From Flavobacterium proteolyticum (GTDB lineage Bacteria > Bacteroidota > Bacteroidia > Flavobacteriales > Flavobacteriaceae), in assembly GCF_015223105.1 (NCBI RefSeq), contig NZ_JADFTZ010000001.1, positions 930,001 through 994,000 of the forward strand: a DNA stretch of 64,000 nucleotides, in the 5' to 3' direction. The position numbers and the translations under genes are program-made. Positions 7,543 to 17,226 of this stretch are shown here, in pieces; the stretch's first letter is position 1; every line of letters begins with the position of its first letter. Under the pieces are notes generated by a model, which saw only the letters and a list, made by a program, of their open reading frames with translations, made no database searches and was not told the DNA's origin.

Positions 7543-7617
7543 CTACCAGAAAATTAGTAGGTTAAGTTTTATGGTAGATTTGGGGCAAAAAGGGTGAAAG
7601 TAATTTCACCTTTTTTA
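7543..7617 (+). ncRNA. Candidate small RNA, copy 3 of 3
   Basis: The 53-nt core is identical to copies 1 and 2. The terminator has a wholly different stem (GGTGAAA at 7593-7599 with TTTCACC at 7604-7610) but the same position, size and T run, so the structure and not the sequence has been kept. It starts 210 bp after copy 2 and converges with sodA. Confidence 0.72.
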
Positions 7618-7631
7618 TTTTAATAAACTTG

Positions 7632-7670
7632 GTAACAAAAAAGGCGAAGATTTTTCAATCCTCGCCTTTT
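7632..7670 (-). terminator. Terminator of sodA
   Basis: On the minus strand AAAAGGCGAGGATT and AATCTTCGCCTTTT form a stem with one G-U wobble around a GAAA loop, ending in TTTTTT. The symmetric T and A runs would let it also work on the plus strand against readthrough from the small-RNA cluster. Confidence 0.82.
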
Positions 7671-7690
7671 ATAATTTTATTTATTTTTAA

Positions 7691-8296
7691 TTATTTTGCT
7701 GCAGCAAAACGTTTTGCAACTTCAGCCCAGTTAATTACATTAAAGAAAGCTTCCATGTAATCAGGGCGACGGTTTTGGTAGTGTAAGTAATAAGCATGTT
7801 CCCAAACATCCATTCCTAAAATTGGTTGTCCACCACAAGCAACACCTGGCATTAATGGATTATCTTGGTTTGGAGTAGAACAAACTTCTAATTTACCATC
7901 TTTCACACATAACCAAGCCCATCCTGATCCAAAACGAGTAGCTCCCGCTTTAGCAAATTCTGCTTTAAAAGCATCAAACGAACCAAAAGCAGCATCAATT
8001 GCAGTTGCTAATTCACCTGTTGGTAAACCACCACCGTTTGGCGACATAATTTCCCAAAACATCGTGTGATTATAGTGTCCACCACCATTGTTACGAACTG
8101 GCATATTGTTCATGTCTAAATTTTTCATCAAATCTTCAATAGATTTTCCTTCTAAATCCGTTCCAGCAATAGCAGCGTTTAAGTTGGTAACATAAGCGTT
8201 GTGGTGTTTAGAATGGTGGATTTCCATTGTTCTAGCATCAATATGTGGTTCTAATGCATCGTAAGCATAAGGTAATTGTGGTAATTCAAAAGCCAT
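7691..8296 (-). CDS. sodA: Superoxide dismutase (Mn/Fe type)
   Basis: The enzyme converts superoxide to oxygen and hydrogen peroxide. The 201-residue protein has the family pattern from the start ([13 protein letters not shown]), the first metal ligand His27 in MEIHHSKHH, the second in [10 protein letters not shown], and the signature [15 protein letters not shown] with the Asp and His ligands. There is no signal peptide, so it is cytosolic. The metal cannot be decided by eye; the sequence resembles manganese or cambialistic enzymes of Bacteroidota. A consensus promoter lies upstream and a strong terminator downstream, so it is a single-gene unit. Confidence 0.96.
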   Translation of the reverse strand: MAFELPQLPYAYDALEPHIDARTMEIHHSKHHNAYVTNLNAAIAGTDLEGKSIEDLMKNLDMNNMPVRNNGGGHYNHTMFWEIMSPNGGGLPTGELATAIDAAFGSFDAFKAEFAKAGATRFGSGWAWLCVKDGKLEVCSTPNQDNPLMPGVACGGQPILGMDVWEHAYYLHYQNRRPDYMEAFFNVINWAEVAKRFAAAK

Positions 8297-8329
8297 GATA
8301 TTTAATTTTTAGATTAATAATATTTTCAC

Positions 8330-8358
8330 CAAATTTACAAATTAAACTTCGGATTCAA
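8330..8358 (-). promoter_or_regulatory. Promoter of sodA
   Basis: On the minus strand TTG (8358-8356), an 18-bp spacer and TAAATTTG (8337-8330) match TTG-N18-TAnnTTTG. The predicted start is near 8324, giving a leader of about 28 nt. Confidence 0.75.
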
Positions 8359-8402
8359 AAATAGATAGTTTTTATACCACTATTAGTAAGATAAATATAA
8401 CA

Positions 8403-11400
8403 TTGAATACAACCGCTTTCACCATATACGACGCTTCGGCTGGTTCCGGAAAAACTTACACGCTAACGAAAGAATACTTAAAAATTCTTTTCTTGGCAAC
8501 AAATGATGATGCCTATCGAAAAATTCTAGCCATAACTTTTACCAACAAAGCGGTAGAAGAAATGAAAACTCGAATTGTGTCGAGTTTGTATCAATTTTCA
8601 TTGGATAATACGTCCGATAAAGCAATGGAATTGCTAAAAGATGTGGCTTCGGAAACCAAATTAAGCATCGCTACTTTAAAAGACAAATCGAAAGCCATCA
8701 TTAAAAATATCATTCATAATTATGCGGCGTTTGATATTTCAACGATTGATAAATTCACTCATAAAGTCATTCGAACATTTGCCCAAGATTTGAATTTACC
8801 TCCGAATTTTGAAGTGTCATTGGAAACCGATTCCTTATTACAAGAAGCCATTGACTTGGTGATCTCTAAAGCAGGTGACGATCCAAACTTAACCAAATTA
8901 CTAATCGAATTTTCAAAAGAAAAAACCGATGACGATAAAAATTGGGACATTTCGGCCGAATTATTAAAGGTTGCCCAACTGATTACAAACGAAAACAATT
9001 CGGAAGAAATCAAAGAAATGGCGGATAAAAGTTTGGATGATTTTGGAATAGTAAAAAAGAAATTACAAGAAGAAATCAAACAATTAAAAGCCGAAACTAG
9101 CGAAGATGGAAAAAATATTAAACATTTTATTGAATCAAATGGTGCGAGTTTAAGTTCTTTTCCAAAGTATTTCAATGATCATTTGAATAATATTGAGTTA
9201 AATCAATTAAAAGACACTCAAAAAAAATATTTTTCTCCAGAAGATATTAAGGTTTTAAAATCGGCAAAAGACGTTGCTATTATTGAGTCGATTATTGATG
9301 AAATTGTATCGAAATTAAAATCGATTTACGATAAGTTAGGAAAAGTAACTATGTATGAAGCTTTTCTGCAAAATTTGAATCCATTGTCGTTATTAAACAC
9401 GATTTATCAGGAATTTAAGCAAATTCAGGAAGAACAAAATTTAGTTTCAATTTCCGATTTCAATAAAATCATTCACAACGAAATTCAAAACCAGCCAGCG
9501 CCATTTATTTATGAGCGTTTGGGTGAAAAATACCGTCATTATTTTATCGATGAGTTTCAGGATACATCCGTGATGCAATGGCAAAATTTGATTCCGTTAA
9601 TCGATAACGCTTTATCAGGTCAAGACGATTTTGGTCAGCAAGGCACTTTGATGTTGGTTGGCGATCCAAAACAAGCCATTTACCGTTGGCGCGGCGGAAA
9701 AGCCGAACAATTTATCGATTTAGCGAAAGAAGATAAAAAACACAATCCATTTTCCAATAAAGACAAAGAAACGCTTCGTTTAGGTACAAATTACCGTAGT
9801 TTTAGCGAAGTCATTCAGTTTAATAACGCGTTTTTTAAGCAATTATCCGATAAATTCGAAAATCCAGATTATAAAAATCTTTACGAAAATCTTTCGCATC
9901 AAGAAATCAATTCCAAAATGGGCGGTTATGTGAATTTGTCGTTTATCGAAGTGCCAGAAGATGAAACTGAAGTTGAAGGTTTTGATTCGGATAACGATTC
10001 GATTTCAGTAAAAGATAAATTTTACTTGAATCAAACGTTGCGAACCATTGAAAAAAGTATCGCGAACGGATTTGAATACAAAGATATCGTCTTACTTACG
10101 CGAACCAAAGCACCTGGAATTAAATTAGCGAATTTCTTAACCGAAAACAGCGTTCCGATTTTGTCTTCGGAAACCTTATTGATTCAAAATGCAACGGAAG
10201 TTAAATTGTTGATTGCGTTGCTTCGCTATTTGAAAAATCCAAAAGACGACGAATCGAAAGTGTATTTCTTGTATTTCATTGCGAAATATTTACAGTCAGA
10301 ATTGGAAATTCATGATTTCATTTTGGTTACCAAAGATAAAAATTCGGAAGAATTAGAATCGTTTTTGAAAACCATCGGAATTGAAATTTCGTTCAAAAAT
10401 TGCAAGAAAAAATCGCTGTATGAAGCAGTTGAAATTTTAATAGCGACGTTTTTAAATGACAAAGTAAATACTTCGTATTTGCAATATTTCTTGGATTTGG
10501 TATTGGAAAAAGATGTAAAAGTGCAATCGAGTATTGCAGATTTCTTGGAGTATTGGGACAAAATTGGCTACCAAAAAAGTATTCCGTCACCAGAAGGAAC
10601 AAACGCAGTTCGTATCATGACGATTCATAAATCAAAAGGTTTGGAATTTCCGGTGGTGATTTTTCCGTTTGCCGAAGAAGATTTTTCAAGAAAAATTAAA
10701 GACAAATTATGGATTCCGCTTGAAGATTCAAATATTGATTTACCAAAAGCGTTAATTAATAACAGAAAAGAAGTGGAAAGTTATGGAAACGAAGCAAAAA
10801 CCATTTTTCAAACCAAAAACCAAGAAGAAGTTTTAGATACGATTAACGTTTTATACGTGGCGCTAACGCGTGCCGAAGAACAATTGTATGTGATTTCAAA
10901 TAAACTAAAAACGAAAAAAGGAGAATTAGTTATCAATAATTTGTCTTACTATTTCTTGGAATTTCTACAAAATTCAGGAAAATACGAAGAAACCAAATCA
11001 GAATACGAATTTGGAAACCCAAATAGAATTTCAAAAAACAAATCCCACGAAGGAAATCACAATCAAATTGGGATTGTTTTACATAAATTAAATCCAAAAA
11101 ACATCAAAATTGCGCAACGCGAAGCTTTAATGTGGGGGACAATTCAGCAAGATGCGATAAACTTTGGGAATATTTTGCATGAAATCATGGCGTTTATTCA
11201 TACAAAAGACGATGTGGATTTGGCCATTCAAAAAGCAACTGAGTTAGGATTGATTAAGTTTTCTCAAAATGCAATTTTTAAAGAAACAATTGATAAAATT
11301 GTCAATCATGAAGAATTGATTTCGTTTTTTGATGCCGATGCAAAAGTATTCAACGAACAAAACATCATCAAAAAAGCTACTAAAAACATTAAACCCGATA

Positions 11401-11576
11401 GAGTTGTGATTAAAGATAATGTGGTCTATTTGTTAGATTATAAAACAGGTGAAAAACACAACAAACACAAAGCCCAATTAGAAGAATACGAAATGGCTTT
11501 ACAAGAAATGAACTATACGGTTGCAAAAAAAGCATTAATATATATAGGTGAAAGTATAGAAATAGTAACTTTGTAA
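8403..11576 (+). CDS. addA: AddA-like UvrD-type helicase with C-terminal nuclease
   Basis: The 1057-residue protein is a superfamily 1A helicase of the RecB/AddA kind. It has Walker A (DASAGSGKT, residues 10-18), motif Ia ([10 protein letters not shown]), motif II (FIDEFQDTS), motif III ([13 protein letters not shown]), motif V ([13 protein letters not shown]) and motif VI ([12 protein letters not shown]). A C-terminal PD-(D/E)XK nuclease contains [16 protein letters not shown]. It should work with the AddB-like protein encoded at 14377-17154 in processing double-strand ends. The start is TTG at 8403: Walker A begins at residue 10 and no suitable ATG is available. The gene is divergent from sodA and 34 bp before kbl. 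Confidence 0.85.
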   Translation: MNTTAFTIYDASAGSGKTYTLTKEYLKILFLATNDDAYRKILAITFTNKAVEEMKTRIVSSLYQFSLDNTSDKAMELLKDVASETKLSIATLKDKSKAIIKNIIHNYAAFDISTIDKFTHKVIRTFAQDLNLPPNFEVSLETDSLLQEAIDLVISKAGDDPNLTKLLIEFSKEKTDDDKNWDISAELLKVAQLITNENNSEEIKEMADKSLDDFGIVKKKLQEEIKQLKAETSEDGKNIKHFIESNGASLSSFPKYFNDHLNNIELNQLKDTQKKYFSPEDIKVLKSAKDVAIIESIIDEIVSKLKSIYDKLGKVTMYEAFLQNLNPLSLLNTIYQEFKQIQEEQNLVSISDFNKIIHNEIQNQPAPFIYERLGEKYRHYFIDEFQDTSVMQWQNLIPLIDNALSGQDDFGQQGTLMLVGDPKQAIYRWRGGKAEQFIDLAKEDKKHNPFSNKDKETLRLGTNYRSFSEVIQFNNAFFKQLSDKFENPDYKNLYENLSHQEINSKMGGYVNLSFIEVPEDETEVEGFDSDNDSISVKDKFYLNQTLRTIEKSIANGFEYKDIVLLTRTKAPGIKLANFLTENSVPILSSETLLIQNATEVKLLIALLRYLKNPKDDESKVYFLYFIAKYLQSELEIHDFILVTKDKNSEELESFLKTIGIEISFKNCKKKSLYEAVEILIATFLNDKVNTSYLQYFLDLVLEKDVKVQSSIADFLEYWDKIGYQKSIPSPEGTNAVRIMTIHKSKGLEFPVVIFPFAEEDFSRKIKDKLWIPLEDSNIDLPKALINNRKEVESYGNEAKTIFQTKNQEEVLDTINVLYVALTRAEEQLYVISNKLKTKKGELVINNLSYYFLEFLQNSGKYEETKSEYEFGNPNRISKNKSHEGNHNQIGIVLHKLNPKNIKIAQREALMWGTIQQDAINFGNILHEIMAFIHTKDDVDLAIQKATELGLIKFSQNAIFKETIDKIVNHEELISFFDADAKVFNEQNIIKKATKNIKPDRVVIKDNVVYLLDYKTGEKHNKHKAQLEEYEMALQEMNYTVAKKALIYIGESIEIVTL

Positions 11577-11610
11577 TTCTAAACAACAAACTAGTAACAA
11601 TAAACAAATT

Positions 11611-12807
11611 ATGTACGGAAAAATCCAACAACATCTACAAAACGAATTAAATACGATTCAAGAAAACGGATTATTTAAAAAAGAGCGCATTATCACTTCG
11701 CCCCAAGGAGCAGAAATTACGATTTCGACTGGTGAAACGGTTTTAAACTTTTGCGCTAATAATTATTTAGGATTGTCATCTCATCCAGAAGTTGTGCAAG
11801 CAGCTAAAGATGCTTTAGATTCTCATGGTTTCGGAATGTCATCAGTGCGTTTTATTTGTGGAACGCAAGATATTCACAAAGAATTAGAAAAAAAGATTGC
11901 CGATTTCTACGGAACAGAAGATACTATTTTATACGCAGCGGCTTTTGATGCGAATGGAGGAGTTTTCGAACCTTTATTAGGAGAAGAAGATTGTATTATT
12001 TCTGACTCTTTGAATCATGCTTCTATTATTGATGGTGTACGTTTGTGTAAAGCAGCACGTTATCGCTACGAAAATAACAACATGGGAGACTTAGAGCAAC
12101 AGTTAATCAAAGCAACTGAAGCAGGTCACCGTTTTAAATTAATCGTAACTGACGGAGTTTTCTCAATGGACGGATTAGTAGCGCCATTAGATAAAATTTG
12201 CGACTTGGCTGATAAATATGATGCTCTAGTAATGGTTGACGAATGTCACGCTGCTGGTTTCATTGGTGCGACAGGAAAAGGAACTTTAGAAGCTAAGGGT
12301 GTAATGGGAAGAGTGGATATTATCACAGGAACTCTTGGAAAAGCTTTAGGTGGAGCCATGGGAGGTTATACAACTGCTAAAAAAGAAATTATAGAAATCT
12401 TACGTCAACGTTCGCGTCCGTATTTATTTTCTAATTCCTTAGCGCCATCGATTGTTGGGGCTTCATTAAAAGTTTTCGAATTATTAGAAAAAGACACCAC
12501 ACTAAGAGATAAATTAGAGTGGAATACCAATTATTTCAAAGCCGGATTAAGAAAAGCAGGTATTGATTTTATCGATGGAGACTCTGCAATTGTGCCAGTT
12601 ATGCTATATGATGCCAAATTATCGCAAGTAATGGCAGAAGAATTGTTGAAAAAAGGAATCTATGTTATAGGGTTTTTCTTCCCAGTAGTTCCTAAAGATA
12701 AAGCGCGTATTCGTGTGCAATTATCAGCTGCACATACACAAGAACATTTGGACAAAGCTATAGAGGCTTTTACAGAAGTGGCCAAAAAATTAGGAATAAT
12801 CAAGTAA
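11611..12807 (+). CDS. kbl: Glycine C-acetyltransferase (2-amino-3-ketobutyrate CoA ligase)
   Basis: This PLP enzyme cleaves 2-amino-3-ketobutyrate with CoA to glycine and acetyl-CoA in threonine breakdown. The 398-residue protein has the alpha-oxoamine synthase pattern: [10 protein letters not shown] near the N-terminus, the [11 protein letters not shown] segment, and Lys244 in [14 protein letters not shown] as the PLP-binding lysine. The family also includes serine palmitoyltransferase and BioF, but the overall sequence resembles Kbl most. It follows the addA-like gene by 34 bp; a TAACTTTG box at 11566-11573 inside the end of addA might also give it its own promoter. Confidence 0.9.
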   Translation: MYGKIQQHLQNELNTIQENGLFKKERIITSPQGAEITISTGETVLNFCANNYLGLSSHPEVVQAAKDALDSHGFGMSSVRFICGTQDIHKELEKKIADFYGTEDTILYAAAFDANGGVFEPLLGEEDCIISDSLNHASIIDGVRLCKAARYRYENNNMGDLEQQLIKATEAGHRFKLIVTDGVFSMDGLVAPLDKICDLADKYDALVMVDECHAAGFIGATGKGTLEAKGVMGRVDIITGTLGKALGGAMGGYTTAKKEIIEILRQRSRPYLFSNSLAPSIVGASLKVFELLEKDTTLRDKLEWNTNYFKAGLRKAGIDFIDGDSAIVPVMLYDAKLSQVMAEELLKKGIYVIGFFFPVVPKDKARIRVQLSAAHTQEHLDKAIEAFTEVAKKLGIIK

Positions 12808-12843
12808 AACCGGACAAATAAGTAATTTTTTTAACAAAACTTT

Positions 12844-12872
12844 TTGTAGTTAAAAAAAACGTATTACTTTTG
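12844..12872 (+). promoter_or_regulatory. Promoter of the OmpA-family gene
   Basis: TTG (12844-12846), an 18-bp spacer and TACTTTTG (12865-12872) are a full match to the Bacteroidota promoter. The predicted start is near 12878, about 30 nt before the ATG. A strong promoter is expected for an abundant outer-membrane protein. Confidence 0.8.
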
Positions 12873-12909
12873 TTCCAATTATAACGCATTGTAATTAAAT
12901 AAAACAAGT

Positions 12910-14313
12910 ATGAAACATCTTAACAAATTATTTGCTGCAGCTTTATTGTTTGCTGGTTTAACATCGCAAGCACAAGATAGCAACAACCCATGGGCAGTGT
13001 CTTTTGGGGTAAATGGAGTTGACACTAAAGTTAGTGCTGTTGGTAATGACAGTCCAAAATTCATCCAATTATTGAATGTTAAAGAAAACTGGAACATTTT
13101 ACCTTCAGTTTCTTATTTAAACGTATCTAGATACGTTGGAGATGGTTTTTCTTTTGGAGTAACAGGTTCTGTTAATTCAATTGATAAATGGGTTTCTAGA
13201 GTTCCTGGAACTGAGTCAACAGATTTAGTTTCAAACCCAGGTAATTTAAAATATTACGCATTTGATGCTGTTATTAAATACAGCTTCATGGATTTATTAA
13301 AATCTAAATGGTTAGATCCTTCTATTAACATTGGTGGAGGTTACAATTTCCTTGGAGATGCTTCTGCAGGTACAGTTAATGGAGGTTTAGGATTAACTTT
13401 TTGGTTTACAGAGCATGTTGGTTTACAATTCCAATCTACTTACAAACATTCATTTGATGATAACAGAGTAGCTGGTCAAGATGTTCCAACACACATTCAA
13501 CACTTTGCTGGTTTAACTTTCAAATTTGGAGGTAAAGACACAGATGGTGACGGAATTTACGACAAAGATGATGCATGTCCTGAAGTTGCTGGTTTACCAG
13601 AATTCAAAGGATGTCCAGATACAGATAAAGACGGAATCCAAGATTCTGAAGATGCTTGTCCAGAAGAAGCAGGTACTAAAGAATTAAACGGTTGTCCTGA
13701 TACAGACGGAGACGGAATCATCAACAAAGAAGATGCTTGTCCAGATGACAAAGGAACTAAAATGATGAACGGATGTCCAGATGCTGACGGTGACGGTGTT
13801 GCTGATAAAGATGACAAATGTCCTACTGTAGCTGGTGCTAAAGATAACGCTGGTTGTCCATGGCCTGATACTGACGGTGACGGTGTTGCTGATAAAGATG
13901 ACAAATGTCCTACTGTAGCTGGTACTGTTGCTAACAATGGTTGTCCAGAAGTATCTGATGATACAATGAAAAAATTAAATGATTACGGTAAAACTATCTT
14001 GTTTAACTCTGGTAAAGCTTCTTTCCAAAAACAAACAATTCCAGTTTTAAAAGCTATGGCTGCTATCTTAAAAGAGTATCCAACTGCTAAGTTCTCATTA
14101 GAAGGTCACACAGATTCAGATGGTAAAGATGCAATGAACCAAAAATTATCTGAAGATAGAGCTGCTGCTGTTAAAAACTTCTTAGTTGAAAACGGTATCG
14201 ATGCTTCAAGATTATCTTCTAAAGGTTTTGGTGAGTCTATGCCAGTAGATTCTAACAAAACTGCTAAAGGTAAAGCTAACAACAGAAGAGTAGAAGTGAA
14301 ATTAGTTAAATAA
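12910..14313 (+). CDS. OmpA-family outer-membrane protein with TSP3 calcium repeats
   Basis: The 467-residue protein has a signal peptide (cleavage after SQAQ near residue 21), an N-terminal beta-barrel domain (about 25-205), a run of thrombospondin type 3 repeats (about 207-345, with DTDGDGI/DACP units that bind calcium) and a C-terminal OmpA-like peptidoglycan-binding domain (about 350-467, with EGHTDSDG and NNRRVEVKL). It anchors the outer membrane to the cell wall. Two of the TSP3 units are encoded by an identical 53-bp sequence. Promoter and terminator are both strong, so it is a highly expressed single-gene unit placed between kbl and the addB-like gene. Confidence 0.93.
   Translation: MKHLNKLFAAALLFAGLTSQAQDSNNPWAVSFGVNGVDTKVSAVGNDSPKFIQLLNVKENWNILPSVSYLNVSRYVGDGFSFGVTGSVNSIDKWVSRVPGTESTDLVSNPGNLKYYAFDAVIKYSFMDLLKSKWLDPSINIGGGYNFLGDASAGTVNGGLGLTFWFTEHVGLQFQSTYKHSFDDNRVAGQDVPTHIQHFAGLTFKFGGKDTDGDGIYDKDDACPEVAGLPEFKGCPDTDKDGIQDSEDACPEEAGTKELNGCPDTDGDGIINKEDACPDDKGTKMMNGCPDADGDGVADKDDKCPTVAGAKDNAGCPWPDTDGDGVADKDDKCPTVAGTVANNGCPEVSDDTMKKLNDYGKTILFNSGKASFQKQTIPVLKAMAAILKEYPTAKFSLEGHTDSDGKDAMNQKLSEDRAAAVKNFLVENGIDASRLSSKGFGESMPVDSNKTAKGKANNRRVEVKLVK
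13784..13923 (+). repeat. Exact 53-bp direct repeat within the TSP3 region
   Basis: Bases 13784-13836 and 13871-13923 are identical (CTGACGGTGACGG to GTAGCTGGT), offset by 87 bp or 29 codons. Identity extends through the third codon positions, unlike the other TSP3 units of the same gene. Confidence 0.85.
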
Positions 14314-14335
14314 TTTCTTTCTAAAATATACTAAG

Positions 14336-14367
14336 AAACGTCCCGATATTTCGGGACGTTTTTTTAT
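14336..14367 (+). terminator. Terminator of the OmpA-family gene
   Basis: AACGTCCCGA and TCGGGACGTT form a perfect 10-bp stem over TATT (14337-14360), followed by seven T residues. It ends only about 10 bp before the addB-like start codon. Confidence 0.9.
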
Positions 14368-14376
14368 TTTTATAAA

Positions 14377-17154
14377 ATGAATCAAAATACTTTTTTAGAT
14401 AAGTTAAGCGCCACTATTTTATCACAATCTGATATACAATTATCAAATTGTTTGATTGTTTTACCCAATAAAAGAGCCAAGGTGTTTCTTTTAGAAAGTT
14501 TAAAAAATCAATTAGAAACTACTTCGTTTGCACCAACTATCATTAGTATTGAAGATTTTATTCAAGAAATTTCAGGACTTCGAACTATTGATCCAATTGA
14601 ATTATTGTTCGAATTCTACGAAGTTTATCTTTCGGTTACCGAAAAAGCGAAACGACAAACCTTTGAAGAATTTGCCACTTGGGCAAAAACCGCAATTCAA
14701 GATTTTAATGAAATCGACCGCTATTTATTAGACCCAAATCATTTTTTTTCTTATTTAGAAGATATCGAAGCATTAAAACGTTGGGATTTACAACCACAAG
14801 ACAAAACCAAATTAATCACAACTCATTTAGAGTTTTGGGCTAAATTACCTTTATACTATGAATTGTTTTACAAGCATTTATTAAACAAAGGAATCGGTTA
14901 TCAAGGGTTATTGTACAGAGAAGCAGTAAAAAACTTAGCTTCGTTTACCGCAACCATTACCAATCAAATCTTTTTCGCTGGCTTCAATGCTTTAAATCAA
15001 GCAGAGGAACGAATATTCAAACATTTAGCGAACGAAAATAAAGCTAAAATATATTGGGATATCGATGAGGTGTTTTTAAACGATTCTTATCACGATGCTG
15101 GTCTGTTCATTCGAAGGTTTAAAAAAGAATGGAAACCTTTTGTGAATCAAGATTTCGAGTGGGTTGTCAATCATTTCAGCGAAGAAAAGAATATCGAAAT
15201 TATTGGCACACCAAAAAGTATCGGTCAAGCTAAAATTGTAGGAACAATAATTGAAAAAATTCAATCTGAAAACCCAAATTTAGAAAGAACCGCTGTTGTT
15301 CTAGGCGATGAAAATTTGTTGCTTCCTGTTTTATATGGCTTACCTGAATCAGTTGATGCGTTGAATATTACAATGGGTTATCCGAGTAAAAATAATCCTG
15401 CGCAATTGTTAATTAATAAGTTGTTCAAGTTACATGCTAACGCCAAGCAACGAAATGAAAAAAGCTATACATTTTATTACAAAGAAGTTTTAGATATTCT
15501 AAATCATCCTTTGGTCGAGCCTTATTGCAAAGTAGAAGAAGTAGTAAAAGTGATTAACAACAACAATTTCACCTTCTTTTCCAATCAAAAATTATTCAGT
15601 TTATACGAAGAGAAATATCCAAATTCTGAAAACAAATTCTTCGAATTGTTATTCACACGTTGGGAGGATTCTATTTCTGATATTTTAACTAATTTGAATT
15701 CGATTTTACTTACCATAAAATCCTATTTAAGTAACGACGATGCCGAAGAAAAAGTAACGAAAGCTTTTGTGTATTCGGTTTTTAAAACCATTAATAAATT
15801 AACCAATTATCACGAAACCTATAATCAAATCGAAAGTTTGCAATCACTACAAGCGATTTACAAGCAAATTATCGATTTAGCGGAAGTTTCTTTTGAGGGC
15901 GAACCTTTGAGTGGTCTTCAAGTAATGGGTGTTTTAGAAAGCCGTGTATTGGATTTTGAAAATGTGATTATCACTTCTGTCAATGAAGGAAAATTTCCCG
16001 CTGGTAAATCGCAGAATTCTTTTATTCCGTATGATGTAAAGAAAGAATTAGGTTTACCCACATATAAAGAAAAAGATGCAATTTATTGCTATCACTTTTA
16101 TCATTTGTTGTTACGTGCGAAAAACGTTTGGTTACTTTATAACACCGATAACGAAGGAATCGATGCTGGTGAAAAAAGCCGTTTTATTACCCAATTAGAA
16201 ATCGAGAAACAACCAAAACACAACATTACAAGCACCATTTATAACGCCGTTTTACCTGAAAAAGCATACGAACCCGTTACGATTCCTAAAACCGATAAAA
16301 TCCTAACACGTTTGCACGAAATCGCAACGGATAAAGGATTTTCGCCATCGTCTTTGACGAATTATATTCGAAATCCGTTACAGTTTTACATGCAACGTAT
16401 TTTACGAATAAACGAAGCCGACGAAGTAGAAGAAAATATCGCGGTAAATACGTTGGGAACTATCATTCACAATGCGTTGGAAGAATTGTATACGAATTAT
16501 CTGAATCAGTTTTTGGCATTGCATCATATTGAAGCGATGGAAGCAAAAATTGATGAAGTTATTTTGAAACATTTCAAAGAAATTTATAAAGAAGGCGAAA
16601 TCACCAAAGGGAAAAATTTATTAGCTTTTGAAGTAGCAAAACGAAATGTTTACAATTTTCTACAATTAGAAAAGAAAGATATCGAAGCCGGTCAAGCCAT
16701 AAAAGTATTGCTGTTGGAAGCAAGTTTATCTTGTGAAATTGAAGTGAAATCGTTACCATTCCCAATAAAAATCGCTGGTAAAGTCGACCGAATTGAAGAA
16801 CGAAACGGCGCCATCAGAATCATCGATTATAAAACTGGAAAAGTAGATGGAAATAGCTTAAAAATTCAAGATTTTGGTGATTTAACTTCCGATATAAAAA
16901 ATGAAAAAATCATTCAGTTGTTGTGTTATGCTTTGATGTTTGAAAATCACGAGTTAAAACAAAACCGAGAAGTTTCAGCAGGAATTGTTTCGTTTAAAAA
17001 CATGAAAAACGGCTTTTTACCTTTCGGATTAGGAAAAGGAAAAGATGCTGAACTTGTTATCTCTACTGAAATTTTAGAAGATTTTAAAGCAGAATTAGAA
17101 ACGTTGATTTTGGAAATTTTCAATCCAGAAATTGCGTTTAAAGAAAAGGTTTAA
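14377..17154 (+). CDS. addB: AddB-like PD-(D/E)XK nuclease
   Basis: The 925-residue protein resembles the AddB/RexB subunit of the AddAB double-strand break repair complex. Its N-terminus (LIVLPNKRAKVFLLESL) is like a helicase fold without a Walker A motif. The middle has SGLQVMGVLESRVLDFENVIITSVNEG in helicase-motif positions, and the C-terminal nuclease has SPSSLTNYIRNPLQFYM and IRIIDYKTGKVDG with the catalytic Asp-Tyr-Lys. The partner addA-like gene is 2.8 kb upstream. The ATG follows the OmpA terminator by about 10 bp, so the gene needs readthrough or a promoter inside that region; none is clear. Confidence 0.8.
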   Translation: MNQNTFLDKLSATILSQSDIQLSNCLIVLPNKRAKVFLLESLKNQLETTSFAPTIISIEDFIQEISGLRTIDPIELLFEFYEVYLSVTEKAKRQTFEEFATWAKTAIQDFNEIDRYLLDPNHFFSYLEDIEALKRWDLQPQDKTKLITTHLEFWAKLPLYYELFYKHLLNKGIGYQGLLYREAVKNLASFTATITNQIFFAGFNALNQAEERIFKHLANENKAKIYWDIDEVFLNDSYHDAGLFIRRFKKEWKPFVNQDFEWVVNHFSEEKNIEIIGTPKSIGQAKIVGTIIEKIQSENPNLERTAVVLGDENLLLPVLYGLPESVDALNITMGYPSKNNPAQLLINKLFKLHANAKQRNEKSYTFYYKEVLDILNHPLVEPYCKVEEVVKVINNNNFTFFSNQKLFSLYEEKYPNSENKFFELLFTRWEDSISDILTNLNSILLTIKSYLSNDDAEEKVTKAFVYSVFKTINKLTNYHETYNQIESLQSLQAIYKQIIDLAEVSFEGEPLSGLQVMGVLESRVLDFENVIITSVNEGKFPAGKSQNSFIPYDVKKELGLPTYKEKDAIYCYHFYHLLLRAKNVWLLYNTDNEGIDAGEKSRFITQLEIEKQPKHNITSTIYNAVLPEKAYEPVTIPKTDKILTRLHEIATDKGFSPSSLTNYIRNPLQFYMQRILRINEADEVEENIAVNTLGTIIHNALEELYTNYLNQFLALHHIEAMEAKIDEVILKHFKEIYKEGEITKGKNLLAFEVAKRNVYNFLQLEKKDIEAGQAIKVLLLEASLSCEIEVKSLPFPIKIAGKVDRIEERNGAIRIIDYKTGKVDGNSLKIQDFGDLTSDIKNEKIIQLLCYALMFENHELKQNREVSAGIVSFKNMKNGFLPFGLGKGKDAELVISTEILEDFKAELETLILEIFNPEIAFKEKV

Positions 17155-17226
17155 CATTTCGTTACAATTTTCTTACATGCTTTTTCGTTTTCTTTACAAA
17201 AGTTACAATAACCGAAAAACATAGAT

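Noticed and set aside
7058..7617. CRISPR-like array
   Set aside because: The repeats are about 200 bp apart with only three copies, contain promoters and terminators, and no cas genes are near.
13557..13937. Antisense frame opposite the TSP3 repeats
   Set aside because: It is a shadow of a repetitive coding sequence, with low-complexity Ser/Pro/Ala repeats and no start signal.
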